Positions 43,730 through 51,491 of a stretch of 64,000 nucleotides of DNA are shown one piece after another. The stretch lies in contig JAZQBN010000103.1 in assembly GCA_045545795.1 (NCBI GenBank), positions 72,863 through 136,862 of the forward strand. The letters run 5' to 3'. A program made the translations under genes and the position numbers. Below the pieces are notes generated by a model. That model did not search any database and was not told the origin of the DNA. It saw nothing but the letters and a program-made list of their open reading frames with translations. Positions within the stretch are counted from its first letter, which is position 1. Each line of letters opens with the position of its first letter. The DNA comes from RGIG8773 sp045545795. GTDB taxonomy: Bacteria > Bacillota > Clostridia > Oscillospirales > Ruminococcaceae.

Positions 43730-43778
43730 GTGGTTTTTGCATATTTTTATAATTTTATTTGCCAATATTCATTATTCG

Positions 43779-43830
43779 GTGCATAATTTTAGTTTTATGC
43801 AACTTTTATCTGCATATTCTGCATATATTC
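43779..43830 (-). promoter_or_regulatory. Candidate ArgR operators upstream of argG
   Basis: Two boxes: TGCATAA...TTATGCA (43780-43801) and ATATGCAGAATATGCAGA (43809-43828, minus strand). They share AATATGCAGAATAT with the argC upstream region and lie 50-100 bp upstream of the argG promoter. Confidence 0.45.
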
Positions 43831-43836
43831 ACATTG

Positions 43837-44652
43837 TTATTCATTTTCAGAAGCAACATCAATCACCACGACCTCAGGCTGATTGAACACACGGGGCAGA
43901 ATATTCTTGCACAGTCCACGGCTTACAACCATTTCAGTTGTGCCGTCCGCAAGAGTGTAGTGTCCTCCCGCATAGTCGGGAAACACACCCTGATTAGGTG
44001 CATACAAACCATTCAGCAGGAACGGAATACGCACCTGACCGCCGTGAGCGTGACCGCACACAACAAGGTCAAAATTGTTGCCGCTGTACAAATCAACGTG
44101 GTCGGGACGGTGCGACATAAGCACCGTAAATTTCTCCCCTGCCGCACCTGCACAATCGGCAAACTGCTTGCCGTACATCTCATTATCAACGCCGCAGATA
44201 CGGATTTCGCCGAAGTCCGCATATTCGCCCTCTAAAATTTCCACGCCGCACTCGCCAACAATTTTCTTGATATTGTCAACCTCGCCCGACCATTCCTCGT
44301 GGTTACCCGTGGTGTAATAACAAGGATACTTTTCTGCAAGCTGAGAAAGCAGCTCAATGCTGTTTTCGTGAGGACGGACGTCCTCGAAAATATCCCCCGC
44401 AAGCAGGATAACGTCAGGCTGCTGCCTGTCAACAACGTCAAGCAAAACCTGCTGATTTGCACCGTAGCTGCTGCTGTGGAAATCGGTCAGCAGAACAATT
44501 CTCGTGTCCTCGCTTACCTTGTCCGTGACGAATTCGTAACGGGGCACGGTTATCCCCACATCACAGGCAATCGCCGCCAGTATCAGCAGCCAGCCGAGAA
44601 TTATGTAGGTGACACGCTTCTCCCAGATTGATTTTTTTTCTTCTTTTGTCAT
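43837..44652 (-). CDS. Membrane-anchored metallophosphoesterase (YkuE type)
   Basis: Calcineurin-type phosphoesterase behind one N-terminal membrane helix (about 14-36). Metal motifs in order: LLTDFHSS, LLAGDIFED, TTGNHEEW, MSHRPDH, CGHAHGGQ. 271 residues. The family acts on lipid- or nucleotide-linked phosphates at the cell surface; the substrate is not predictable. Confidence 0.9.
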   Translation of the reverse strand: MTKEEKKSIWEKRVTYIILGWLLILAAIACDVGITVPRYEFVTDKVSEDTRIVLLTDFHSSSYGANQQVLLDVVDRQQPDVILLAGDIFEDVRPHENSIELLSQLAEKYPCYYTTGNHEEWSGEVDNIKKIVGECGVEILEGEYADFGEIRICGVDNEMYGKQFADCAGAAGEKFTVLMSHRPDHVDLYSGNNFDLVVCGHAHGGQVRIPFLLNGLYAPNQGVFPDYAGGHYTLADGTTEMVVSRGLCKNILPRVFNQPEVVVIDVASENE

Positions 44653-44687
44653 AATTTTGTTTCACCTTCAAAGTCGATTTTAAACAT

Positions 44688-44956
44688 ACTTTACCTTTAT
44701 CGCTATACATAGGCAGCAGCTTCGCTGCTGTTAAGAACGCCCTCTCTTGCAGGGCGTTCTTCTTTTGCGGCTAACTCGCCGCAAAATTCAACTTTGCGGA
44801 GCGCTTCTCAGGCGGCACTGCGGTGCCAAGCAGGGATTTCGCTCTCCTGCTCAAAACAAACAAGTTTGTTTGCGACCAAAGGGCTTTGGCCTTTGGAAAC
44901 CCACCACCAAAACAAACGCTTGCGTTTGTTTTGAAGAGGTGGACGAAACTTTTCAT
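44688..44956. repeat. Hairpin-mosaic element, copy A
   Basis: About 270 bp with at least seven inverted repeats in a row: 44714-44730 (7 bp, loop TTC), 44734-44760 (10 bp, loop CTCTTGC), 44763-44786 (9 bp), 44814-44827 (5 bp, loop TGCG), 44854-44871 (8 bp, loop AA), 44876-44896 (7 bp) and 44908-44933 (12 bp, loop TT). The same series in the same order occurs at 60555-60793 with different stem sequences but intact pairing. Short reading frames across it look like by-products of the repeats. Confidence 0.85.
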
Positions 44957-44984
44957 CTGCCAACTTTATGAGTTTACTCAAACT

Positions 44985-45017
44985 AATTACGAATTACGCA
45001 TTGCGAATTACGAATTA
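44985..45017. repeat. Heptad repeat array, copy 5 (AATTACG type)
   Basis: AATTACG-AATTACG-CATTGCG-AATTACG-AATTA, identical to copy 1 over 32 bases although 10 kb away. It contains the stop codon of punA. Confidence 0.9.
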
Positions 45018-45845
45018 AACTTCTTTCCCAAGTCTGATAACCGACTCTGTAACCAGCTTCTTGAAAAGCGGTGCAACTCTGTCAGCTGTTTCCTGCACCT
45101 CAGCGTGTGTAAGCGGATTTTCGGTAATTCCGCAAGCCATATTGGAAATACAGGAAATTCCCACAACCCTCATACCTGCGTGATTTGCAGCAATCGCCTC
45201 ACAGGCTGTTGACATACCAACTGCGTCAGCACCCATAGTTCTTACCATTCTGATTTCAGCAGGTGACTCATAGTTAGGACCTGTCAGCTGAATGTAAACG
45301 CCCTCCTGCAATGGAATATCCAAATCCTTTGCGGCATCCCTTACAATCGCTCTCAGGTCACGGTTGTAGATGTTGCTCATATCAGGGAAACGCACGCCCA
45401 GCTCATCAGCATTCTCACCGATAAGCGGTGAAGGTGCCATACAAATCTGGTCGGAAATAAGCATAAAATCTCCTGCGTGGTAATCGAAATTCACGCCGCC
45501 TGCCGCATTGGTCAGGAACAGAATTTTCGCACCCATCATCTTCATAAGGCGGACAGGGAGAACGACATCCTCCATCGGATAACCCTCATAGTAGTGGACT
45601 CTGCCCTGCATTATTACAACCTTGACGTCGCCCACATAGCCGAACACAAAGCGACCCTTGTGACCTGCAACGGTAGACTTAGGGAAGCCCTCAATCTCGC
45701 CGTAGTCGAGAGTTGCTTCAATCTTTATTCCGTCGGCATAGTCACCCAGTCCCGAACCGAGAATAAGTGCCACATCAGGTGCAAAATCAATCTTCTCCCT
45801 GAAGCACTTGTAGCATTTTTCAAGTCTTTCGTAAATCCTGCTCAT
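45015..45845 (-). CDS. punA: Purine nucleoside phosphorylase (PNP-I family)
   Basis: Phosphorolysis of purine nucleosides for salvage. Trimeric PNP motifs: LILGSGLGDYAD, VAGHKGRFVFG, LFLTNAAGGVN, GVYIQLTGPNYESPAEIRM, and GMSTACEAIAANHAGMRVVGISCISNMA. 276 residues, full length. GGAGATTACCT precedes the ATG. Its stop codon lies inside heptad copy 5. Confidence 0.94.
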   Translation of the reverse strand: MSRIYERLEKCYKCFREKIDFAPDVALILGSGLGDYADGIKIEATLDYGEIEGFPKSTVAGHKGRFVFGYVGDVKVVIMQGRVHYYEGYPMEDVVLPVRLMKMMGAKILFLTNAAGGVNFDYHAGDFMLISDQICMAPSPLIGENADELGVRFPDMSNIYNRDLRAIVRDAAKDLDIPLQEGVYIQLTGPNYESPAEIRMVRTMGADAVGMSTACEAIAANHAGMRVVGISCISNMACGITENPLTHAEVQETADRVAPLFKKLVTESVIRLGKEV

Positions 45846-45927
45846 AGGTAATCTCCTTTCAATCTGAGTGTAGATTTTAGAGTACGACGTGTGAAGTTAA
45901 GATGTCCGAATTCACTAGATGATTTAA

Positions 45928-45961
45928 ATAACTCCTCACTCCACTCTCCTAACTCCTAACT
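45928..45961. repeat. GGAGTTA-type heptad array, copy 1
   Basis: Reverse-complement form AACTCCTCACTCCACTCTCC... = GTTAGGA-GTTAGGA-GAGTGGA-GTGAGGA-GTT on the minus strand, 7-bp period. It directly follows the pulA stop codon. A second copy lies upstream of pulA at 48053. Confidence 0.8.
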
Positions 45962-45963
45962 TG

Positions 45964-47928
45964 TCAATCCGTTGCCAGTCCCTCATAAACCGCAGGTTCA
46001 GGCTGTGGATATTTTCTTGCAAGAACAATCGTATCCAGTCCCTCAACCGTGTAATCACCCTCAACATAACGGATAGGCTCTGTACCTGCCTTGCCTTCAC
46101 CGATATACACGCCGTACTTGCCGAATGCAAACAGGGTAACAGGGTACTCATTCGGATTGAAGAAAACAACAATTTCTTCAAACTCGTTGTCACCACGGAG
46201 AATAAAGCCTACCACACGCTGAGGAAGCTTGTCGAGGAACTGCATATTCTTGCCCACTTCCATACCGTCATACATTCTGAAAGCCTTGTGTGCCTTTCTG
46301 AATGCAATAAGACCCTTGTAGTAGTCAACCACATCCTTGTATTCGGATTTTCTCTCCCATTTCAGGCCGTTGATAGCGTCAGGGGAATTGTAGCTGTTAT
46401 GGTCAAAGGACGTGCCGCCGGGGAATGGCTTTGAACGGAGAAATTCCTGTCCCGCCTGAATGAACGGTATACCCTGTGCAAGGAACACCATAGCCGCCGC
46501 CATTTTGTCCATTTTAATTCTTGTTTCGATACTCTGAGTACCGTTTGTGTAGTAAAGCTTGTCCCAGAGAGTGAGGTTGTCGTGTGCTTCAACGTAGTTT
46601 ACAGCCTGTACGGGGTGGTCTGCCCACGCAAAATTTGTAAGGTTAGGAATCTGCGGATGAGGAATTCTTCCGCACATTACCTCCTTGACGTATTCCTCGT
46701 TGCCGCTTGCACCATTTACATAGCCCCTGTCACGGTTTTCGAAGTTGTTGCCTTTGATAGTGTCACGGAAATCATCGCTGAAAAAGCCGTAATCGGGAGT
46801 ATGTCTTGCGTTAAGCTTCATAGCACGCTTTTCCCAGCTTACAGGGGAGTCGCCGCCTGTCCAGCCCTCGCCGTAAAGAATTACGTTAGGGTTGATTTCC
46901 TTGAGACGTGCGGAAATCTCGTTCAGCGTTTCAATATCGTAAAGTCCCATAAGGTCAAAGCGGAAGCCGTCAATCTTGTATTCCTTTGCCCAGTAGCAAA
47001 TGCTGTCCACGATGAACTTTCTTGCCATTTTTCTTTCGGTGGCAAACTCGTTTCCGCAGCCGCTTCCGTTGCTGAAATACTCTCCGTTTTCACCCCATAA
47101 TCTGTAGTAATACTTCGGATAAGTCTTGTTGAAGCAGGAGTCGGCAGTAGCAAATGTGTGGTTGTAAACAACGTCCATTATAACGCCTATGCCCTGTCTG
47201 TGAAGTGCGTAAACAAGCCTTTTCAGCTCAGCAACTCTTGTTCTTCCGTCAAACGGATTTGTAGAGTAAGAGCCTTCAGGGGAATTGAAATTTCTCGGGT
47301 CATAGCCCCAGTTGAACTGCGGCTTGTGAAGATTGGTTTCGTCAATTCTTTCGTAGTCGAAAATCGGCATAAGCTGAACGTGTGTCACACCCATTTCCTT
47401 GATGTGGTCGATACCGATTTTGTCACCTGCCGCATTTATAACACCGTTTTCGATAAACGCAAGGAAGCGTCCCTTATAGCAGAAATTACCGCTCTTGTCA
47501 ATGGAAAAGTCACGGACGTGAAGCTCGTAGACACAAGCGTCTGTAGGGTGTTCAAGCTTTACATAGTCTTGATTTTCCCAGCCTGCGGGGTTGCAGCTTT
47601 CCAAATCCAGCACCATACCCATAGCACCGTTTACCCCTGCACTTCTCGAATATATATCAACGGTTTCCTGCTCGATACCGTCATAATCCATAACGTAAGT
47701 ATAGTATACCCCGTCAAGGTCGCCGTGAGCAACCTTTGTCCATACGCCGTTTTTGCCCTTTGTCATAGGAAGATTGCGGTAAGGCTTCTCGTCACGGCAG
47801 TCGTGATAAAGATGCACCGTAACCTTGTCCGCCTCAGGTGCCCACACACGGAATTCAGTCTGATTTTTGCTGTAAAGTGCACCGAGCTCTCCGTCAAAAG
47901 CGTATTTTTCATCTATCTTGCTAAACAA
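45964..47928 (-). CDS. pulA: Pullulanase, type I (GH13 debranching enzyme)
   Basis: Hydrolyses alpha-1,6 branches of glycogen or limit dextrins. A CBM48-like N-terminus (TEFRVWAPEADKVTVHLYHD) is followed by the signature FNWGYDP at 205-211. GH13 regions are DVVYNHTF, GFRFDLMG with nucleophile Asp325, LYGEGW with acid Glu354, and VEAHDN. No signal peptide, so it is cytoplasmic and probably works with GlgP. TTG start with AAGGGG 8 bases upstream. 654 residues. Confidence 0.94.
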   Translation of the reverse strand: MFSKIDEKYAFDGELGALYSKNQTEFRVWAPEADKVTVHLYHDCRDEKPYRNLPMTKGKNGVWTKVAHGDLDGVYYTYVMDYDGIEQETVDIYSRSAGVNGAMGMVLDLESCNPAGWENQDYVKLEHPTDACVYELHVRDFSIDKSGNFCYKGRFLAFIENGVINAAGDKIGIDHIKEMGVTHVQLMPIFDYERIDETNLHKPQFNWGYDPRNFNSPEGSYSTNPFDGRTRVAELKRLVYALHRQGIGVIMDVVYNHTFATADSCFNKTYPKYYYRLWGENGEYFSNGSGCGNEFATERKMARKFIVDSICYWAKEYKIDGFRFDLMGLYDIETLNEISARLKEINPNVILYGEGWTGGDSPVSWEKRAMKLNARHTPDYGFFSDDFRDTIKGNNFENRDRGYVNGASGNEEYVKEVMCGRIPHPQIPNLTNFAWADHPVQAVNYVEAHDNLTLWDKLYYTNGTQSIETRIKMDKMAAAMVFLAQGIPFIQAGQEFLRSKPFPGGTSFDHNSYNSPDAINGLKWERKSEYKDVVDYYKGLIAFRKAHKAFRMYDGMEVGKNMQFLDKLPQRVVGFILRGDNEFEEIVVFFNPNEYPVTLFAFGKYGVYIGEGKAGTEPIRYVEGDYTVEGLDTIVLARKYPQPEPAVYEGLATD

Positions 47929-47963
47929 ACTAACAGCCCCTTAAAATAGTCAGATATATGTTA

Positions 47964-47992
47964 ATTATACACTAAAACGTTTTCAGTGTAAA
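47964..47992 (-). promoter_or_regulatory. pulA promoter with embedded LacI-type operator
   Basis: -35 TTTACA (47987-47992), 17-bp spacer, -10 TATAAT (47964-47969). The spacer holds the near-palindrome ACACT-AAAACGTTTT-c-AGTGT with a central CG, like operators of CcpA or a maltose LacI-family repressor. It deviates from the cre consensus at its edge, so a dedicated sugar repressor is also possible. Confidence 0.6.
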
Positions 47993-48052
47993 TAATGTAA
48001 ATTTACAAATATGTTAATGTTTTTTTGTAATCATAATAAATTGTAATTTATG

Positions 48053-48084
48053 AGTGTGGAGTTAGGAGAGTGGAGTGTGGAGTT
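48053..48084. repeat. GGAGTTA-type heptad array, copy 2
   Basis: GTGTGGA-GTTAGGA-GAGTGGA-GTGTGGA-GTTA, 7-bp period, opposite orientation to the copy at 45928. The two copies bracket pulA. A partial ACTCCACTCTG follows at 48110. Confidence 0.8.
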
Positions 48085-48139
48085 AAAGATAACCATAGTT
48101 TACACAACAACTCCACTCTGAATTTATCCCTATACACCA

Positions 48140-48170
48140 AAATCACCCTTGACAATGTCAAAGGTGATTT
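48140..48170 (-). terminator. Hairpin downstream of metG
   Basis: AAATCACC-x-TTGACA / TGTCAA-x-GGTGATTT, 8 bp after the metG stop. On the minus strand the following T-run is short (TTTTGG), so termination may be partial. Confidence 0.6.
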
Positions 48171-48177
48171 CTTTTTC

Positions 48178-50118
48178 TTAGCTTAATTTTGAACCGTTAG
48201 GGATATCCTTGTCGACAAAGATAACCTTTGCATCCTCGCCGACAGAAGCGGCAACAATCATACCGTTGGACTCAACTCCGCAGAGCTTTGCAGGAGAGAG
48301 GTTTGCCACAACGATAACCTTCTTGCCGATAAGGTCAGCAGGCTCGTACCACTTTGCGATACCCGAAACGACCTGACGCAAACCGAAGCCGTCGTCAAGC
48401 TGGAGCTTCAGAAGCTTCTTTGCCTTAGGAATTTTCTCGCACTCCTTGACTTCTGCAACTCTCATATCAACCTTGCAGAAATCGTCAATTCCGATAGTCT
48501 CGGAAATCGGCACAAGGTTAGCCTTGTCAGCGTCCTCGTCCTTAGGAGCGGCAGCCATTATCAGAGCGTTAAGCTCATCAATTTCCTTGTCAACGTCAAT
48601 TCTCGGGAAAATAACGTCGCCCTTCTTTACTGTTACATCAGCAGGAAGTACGCCGTACTCAGCAGCCTTTTCGTAGGTAACGTGCTCAGCAGCTGCACCA
48701 ATCTGCTCCCATACCTTAGGCATATCTGTAGGCATAAATGCGGAGAGAAGTGTTGTTGTAACACGGATTGCTTCAAGCAAGTTGTAAAGAACAGCAGCAA
48801 GTCTCGGCTTGTTTGCTTCGTCCTTTGCAAGCACCCAAGGAGTTGTTTCGTCGATGTACTTGTTAGCGGCGGAAACAACCTTGAAGATTTCAGCGAGAGC
48901 AACGTTGAGCTGTGTGTTTTCAACAGCCTCGTCAACAGCAGGACGGAGTGCCTTTACAGCTTCAATGAGCGCGTCATCAAATTCGCCAGCCTGCTTTTCG
49001 GCAGGAAGTGTGCCGTCAAAGTATTTGATAACCATTGCAACTGTTCTTGAAACAAGGTTGCCGAGACCGTTTGCAAGGTCGGAATTGATACGGTTAATCA
49101 TAATTTCATTAGAGAAGGAGCTGTCTGCACCGATAGCCATTTCACGGAGAATGTGGTAACGGATAGCGTCTGCACCGTAACGCTTGCCAAGTACAAACGG
49201 GTCAACAACGTTGCCCATAGACTTTGACATCTTCTGTCCGTTGAAGGTAATCCAGCCGTGAACAGCAAGGTGCTCAGGAAGCGGAAGCTCCAATGCCATA
49301 AGCATTGCAGGCCAGATGATAGCGTGGAAACGCATAATGTCCTTAGCAACCATATGCACGTCAGCAGGCCAGAACTTGCTGTAGTCATCGTGAGCGGAGT
49401 TCTCATATCCGAGAGCGGTAATGTAGTTGGAAAGTGCGTCAATCCATACATAAACAACGTGCTTATCGTCAAAGGAAACAGGCACGCCCCACTTGAAGGT
49501 TGTACGGGAAACACAGAGGTCTTCAAGACCCGGCTTGATGAAGTTGTTTACAAGCTCGGTTGCACGGGTCTTAGGTCTGAGGTAGTCTGTTTCAGTGAGG
49601 AGCTTTTCAATTCTCTCAGCAAACGGGGACATCTTGAAGAAATAAGCTTCTTCCTTAGCTTCAACAACCTCACGTCCGCAGTCGGGGCACTTGCCGTCAA
49701 CAAGCTGTGAGTCTGTCCAGAAGCTTTCGCAGGGTGTGCAGTATTTGCCTGTATATTCTCCCTTGTAGATGTAGCCCTTGTCATAGAGTGCCTTGAAGAT
49801 TTTCTGCACGGCTTCAACGTGGTAGTCGTCAGTTGTACGGATATATCTGTCGTAGCTGATATTCATAAACGACCAGAGATTTTTGAAAATTTCAACAATC
49901 TCGTCAACGTACTGCTTTGGTGTAACGCCCTTTTCAGCAGCCTTCTGCTCAATCTTCTGACCGTGCTCGTCAGTACCTGTGAGGAACATTACATCATAGC
50001 CCTGCATTCGCTTGTAGCGAGCGATAGAGTCACACGCAACAGTTGTGTAGCAGTGACCGATGTGCGGATTGCCCGATGGATAATAAATCGGGGTTGTGAT
50101 GTAGAATTTCTTTGACAT
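48178..50118 (-). CDS. metG: Methionyl-tRNA synthetase
   Basis: Charges tRNA-Met. Class-I motifs HIGH (19-22) and KMSKS (296-300); one zinc knuckle with Cys127, Cys130, Cys144 and Cys147. The C-terminal ~110 residues are an EMAP/Trbp111-type tRNA-binding domain (FCKVDMRVAEVKECEKIPKA, LRQVVSGIAKWYEP, GMIVAA). 646 residues. GGGAGG precedes the ATG. No T-box or SAM-box motif is seen in the leader. Confidence 0.97.
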   Translation of the reverse strand: MSKKFYITTPIYYPSGNPHIGHCYTTVACDSIARYKRMQGYDVMFLTGTDEHGQKIEQKAAEKGVTPKQYVDEIVEIFKNLWSFMNISYDRYIRTTDDYHVEAVQKIFKALYDKGYIYKGEYTGKYCTPCESFWTDSQLVDGKCPDCGREVVEAKEEAYFFKMSPFAERIEKLLTETDYLRPKTRATELVNNFIKPGLEDLCVSRTTFKWGVPVSFDDKHVVYVWIDALSNYITALGYENSAHDDYSKFWPADVHMVAKDIMRFHAIIWPAMLMALELPLPEHLAVHGWITFNGQKMSKSMGNVVDPFVLGKRYGADAIRYHILREMAIGADSSFSNEIMINRINSDLANGLGNLVSRTVAMVIKYFDGTLPAEKQAGEFDDALIEAVKALRPAVDEAVENTQLNVALAEIFKVVSAANKYIDETTPWVLAKDEANKPRLAAVLYNLLEAIRVTTTLLSAFMPTDMPKVWEQIGAAAEHVTYEKAAEYGVLPADVTVKKGDVIFPRIDVDKEIDELNALIMAAAPKDEDADKANLVPISETIGIDDFCKVDMRVAEVKECEKIPKAKKLLKLQLDDGFGLRQVVSGIAKWYEPADLIGKKVIVVANLSPAKLCGVESNGMIVAASVGEDAKVIFVDKDIPNGSKLS

Positions 50119-50161
50119 TTTATATTCCTCCCAAAAGGTTATTTTGCATAAACACTATATT

Positions 50162-50190
50162 ATTATACCCCAACAATTGCCGTTTGTCAA
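50162..50190 (-). promoter_or_regulatory. Consensus metG promoter
   Basis: -35 TTGACA (50185-50190), 17-bp spacer, -10 TATAAT (50162-50167) on the minus strand. All twelve bases match consensus. The predicted leader to metG is only about 37 nt, too short for a T-box. Confidence 0.9.
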
Positions 50191-50205
50191 TTTGCGGAGT
50201 AAAAA

Positions 50206-50346
50206 AGGGCAAAAAAATAGCAGGACAAACGGTGTCCTGCAAATCAAATAAAATGAGATAAGTAAAATATGTGTAGAACAAAAGAAAGGAGACAACAAAA
50301 CGGATGTTAAACTAAATTAAAGTAAATTAGATGATTTCTAACATCG
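50206..50346 (-). ncRNA. Candidate small RNA upstream of metG
   Basis: A promoter (50352-50380) and a strong terminator, GCAGGACA-loop-TGTCCTGC (50220-50240) then TATTTTTTT, define a transcript of about 140 nt with no convincing reading frame. The 5-prime part folds by GATGTTA/TAACATC; the middle is unpaired and pyrimidine-rich, including CTCCTTTCTT, complementary to a ribosome site. Structure and boundaries are seen; function as a trans-acting RNA is inference. Confidence 0.55.
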
Positions 50347-50351
50347 ATATT

Positions 50352-50380
50352 ATTATAACCTATTTTGCCAGTAACGTCAA
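50352..50380 (-). promoter_or_regulatory. Promoter of the candidate small RNA
   Basis: -35 TTGACG (50375-50380), 17-bp spacer, -10 TATAAT (50352-50357) on the minus strand, with no gene start between it and the terminator at 50240. Confidence 0.75.
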
Positions 50381-50561
50381 CAGGTTTTGGTAAGATTGTT
50401 GCTTTTTGTATACTTGCACAAAAACAATGATTGTCAATTGTTATTTTTGCGTTTTTACAATTAAAAAACCAAAATGGAAATATAAATTACAACGAATTTA
50501 AGGTGAACAAAACGCAGTAATTTTCCGTTCACCGCATTTATTCAAAAGTAAGGTATCTTTT

Positions 50562-50590
50562 ATAATAACATATTAATTATCATTTGTCAA
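50562..50590 (-). promoter_or_regulatory. Second promoter upstream of the small RNA
   Basis: -35 TTGACA (50585-50590), 17-bp spacer, -10 TATTAT (50562-50567). A transcript from here would be about 350 nt to the 50240 terminator and includes the hairpin GGTGAAC/GTTCACC around 50505-50533. Confidence 0.65.
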
Positions 50591-50689
50591 GAGTTTTCTT
50601 CAAATACAAAAAATAAATTTTCTGTTGAATTTTACAGAATGTATTTTTCGACAGGCTAATGAAAAAAGAATAATTAAGGAATTGCCTTA
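50591..50689. other. AT-rich non-coding stretch
   Basis: No gene or repeat was recognised between the second promoter and the terminator at 50690. Together with 50119-50590 it forms most of a 700-bp gap without protein genes. Confidence 0.5.
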
Positions 50690-50722
50690 GACAAAAATAT
50701 AAAAATGTCCGCAAAGCGGACA
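50690..50722 (-). terminator. Terminator with TGTCCGC stem
   Basis: TGTCCGC-TTT-GCGGACA on the minus strand followed by TTTTTATATTTTT. It lies about 105 bp downstream of the HExxH protein gene and probably ends that transcript. Confidence 0.8.
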
Positions 50723-50726
50723 CCTT

Positions 50727-50756
50727 AACTATTCACTATTCATTATTCACTATTCG
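50727..50756. repeat. TATTCAC-type heptad array
   Basis: Units ACTATTC-ACTATTC-ATTATTC-ACTATTC, 7-bp period, unrelated in sequence to the AATTCGC and GGAGTTA arrays. A single copy in the window, between two terminators. Confidence 0.75.
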
Positions 50757-50783
50757 TTGTCGAAAAGGCTTTTTCGACAAAAT

Positions 50784-50811
50784 AAAGCACCACACTTGCG
50801 TATGGTGCTTT
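50784..50811 (-). terminator. First hairpin after the HExxH gene
   Basis: AAAGCACCA/TGGTGCTTT with a 10-base loop, 16 bp after the stop codon; then TTATTTTG. Just beyond it is a second hairpin, TGTCGAAAA/TTTTCGACA. Possibly a weak terminator backed up by the one at 50690. Confidence 0.55.
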
Positions 50812-50826
50812 TGGTGCTGTAAAAAA

Positions 50827-51375
50827 TTATACTGCCATATCGAACATTCCGCCCTTGCCCTGTGAAGGGTCGTTCATTCCGACATTGAAGCGGCTGTCGG
50901 CTGCTCCTCTTGTTACAGTACGGGTCAAACCGCCTGAAATGTAAACTCTGCCGCATTCGGGACAGATAGCCGTGCTGAGTGTAACGCTCTGGGACACAAT
51001 TTCCTTGCCCTCACGTTCAGCCTTTGCCTGATTTCTTCCGACGTGCTCCATTTCGTGGCTTTTTACCTTTGCCGCAGCAGCCTTAGGGTCGATTTTTGTA
51101 GGGGTCTGGAAAGAAACACCCATATCGTCCGAGCCGTCCTGATAGCGTCTGTTTTCGCAGGTCTTGCACTCGAAGGAGTCAAAACGGCGTTTTTTATCGT
51201 TATCCTCGGAAATTTTACTATGAGCGTGCTCAGGACTGCCGCTGTACTTACCGTACTTTTCGTCAGCCTTTTCAGCCTTGTTCTTTCCGTAAGCGGACGC
51301 AGCATAGTTGAAGGATTTACCTGCAAAGCCTGTGTTTGCACCTGAAATTCCGACACCGATTGAACCTATTGTCAT
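50827..51375 (-). CDS. SprA-related putative metalloprotease-like protein
   Basis: 182-residue soluble protein. CKTCENRRYQDGSDDMGVSF and CPECGRVYISGG supply two CxxC pairs; VKSHEMEHVGRNQAKAERE contains an HExxH motif (HEMEH). This matches the SprA-related / CJM1_0395-like family, annotated as putative metalloproteases but of unproven activity. The first 50 residues are Gly/Ala/Ser/Lys-rich and low complexity. It has its own promoter. Confidence 0.75.
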   Translation of the reverse strand: MTIGSIGVGISGANTGFAGKSFNYAASAYGKNKAEKADEKYGKYSGSPEHAHSKISEDNDKKRRFDSFECKTCENRRYQDGSDDMGVSFQTPTKIDPKAAAAKVKSHEMEHVGRNQAKAEREGKEIVSQSVTLSTAICPECGRVYISGGLTRTVTRGAADSRFNVGMNDPSQGKGGMFDMAV

Positions 51376-51420
51376 AATAAAACCTCCTCTCGGAACACTT
51401 CCTCATAATACTGTAATTAT

Positions 51421-51450
51421 ATTATAAAACAAACAACCGCTGTATGTCAA
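51421..51450 (-). promoter_or_regulatory. Promoter of the HExxH gene, inside the upstream terminator
   Basis: -35 TTGACA (51445-51450), 18-bp spacer, -10 TATAAT (51421-51426) on the minus strand. The -35 lies in the loop of the acyl-ligase terminator and the spacer covers one arm. Confidence 0.75.
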
Positions 51451-51477
51451 TGTGCTAATTGCAACAAATACAGCGGT
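51436..51477 (-). terminator. Terminator after the acyl ligase gene
   Basis: ACCGCTGTA (51436-51444) and TACAGCGGT (51469-51477), then TGTTTGTTTT on the minus strand. The long loop contains the -35 of the next gene. Confidence 0.6.
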
Positions 51478-51491
51478 CAATTTGAACATTT

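Noticed and set aside
44747..45212. Several 60-130 codon frames over the hairpin element
   Set aside because: They translate palindromic repeats (same peptide words on both strands) and have no ribosome sites; the DNA is better explained as a repeat.
50281..50330. Plus-strand AAAGGAG followed by ATG in the metG upstream gap
   Set aside because: The frame stops after three codons; the sequence is better read as the complement of the pyrimidine-rich part of the small RNA.
50119..50360. T-box or SAM riboswitch upstream of metG
   Set aside because: No T-box AGGGTGGNACCGCG-like sequence or S-box helices; the consensus promoter lies only about 40 bp before the start codon.
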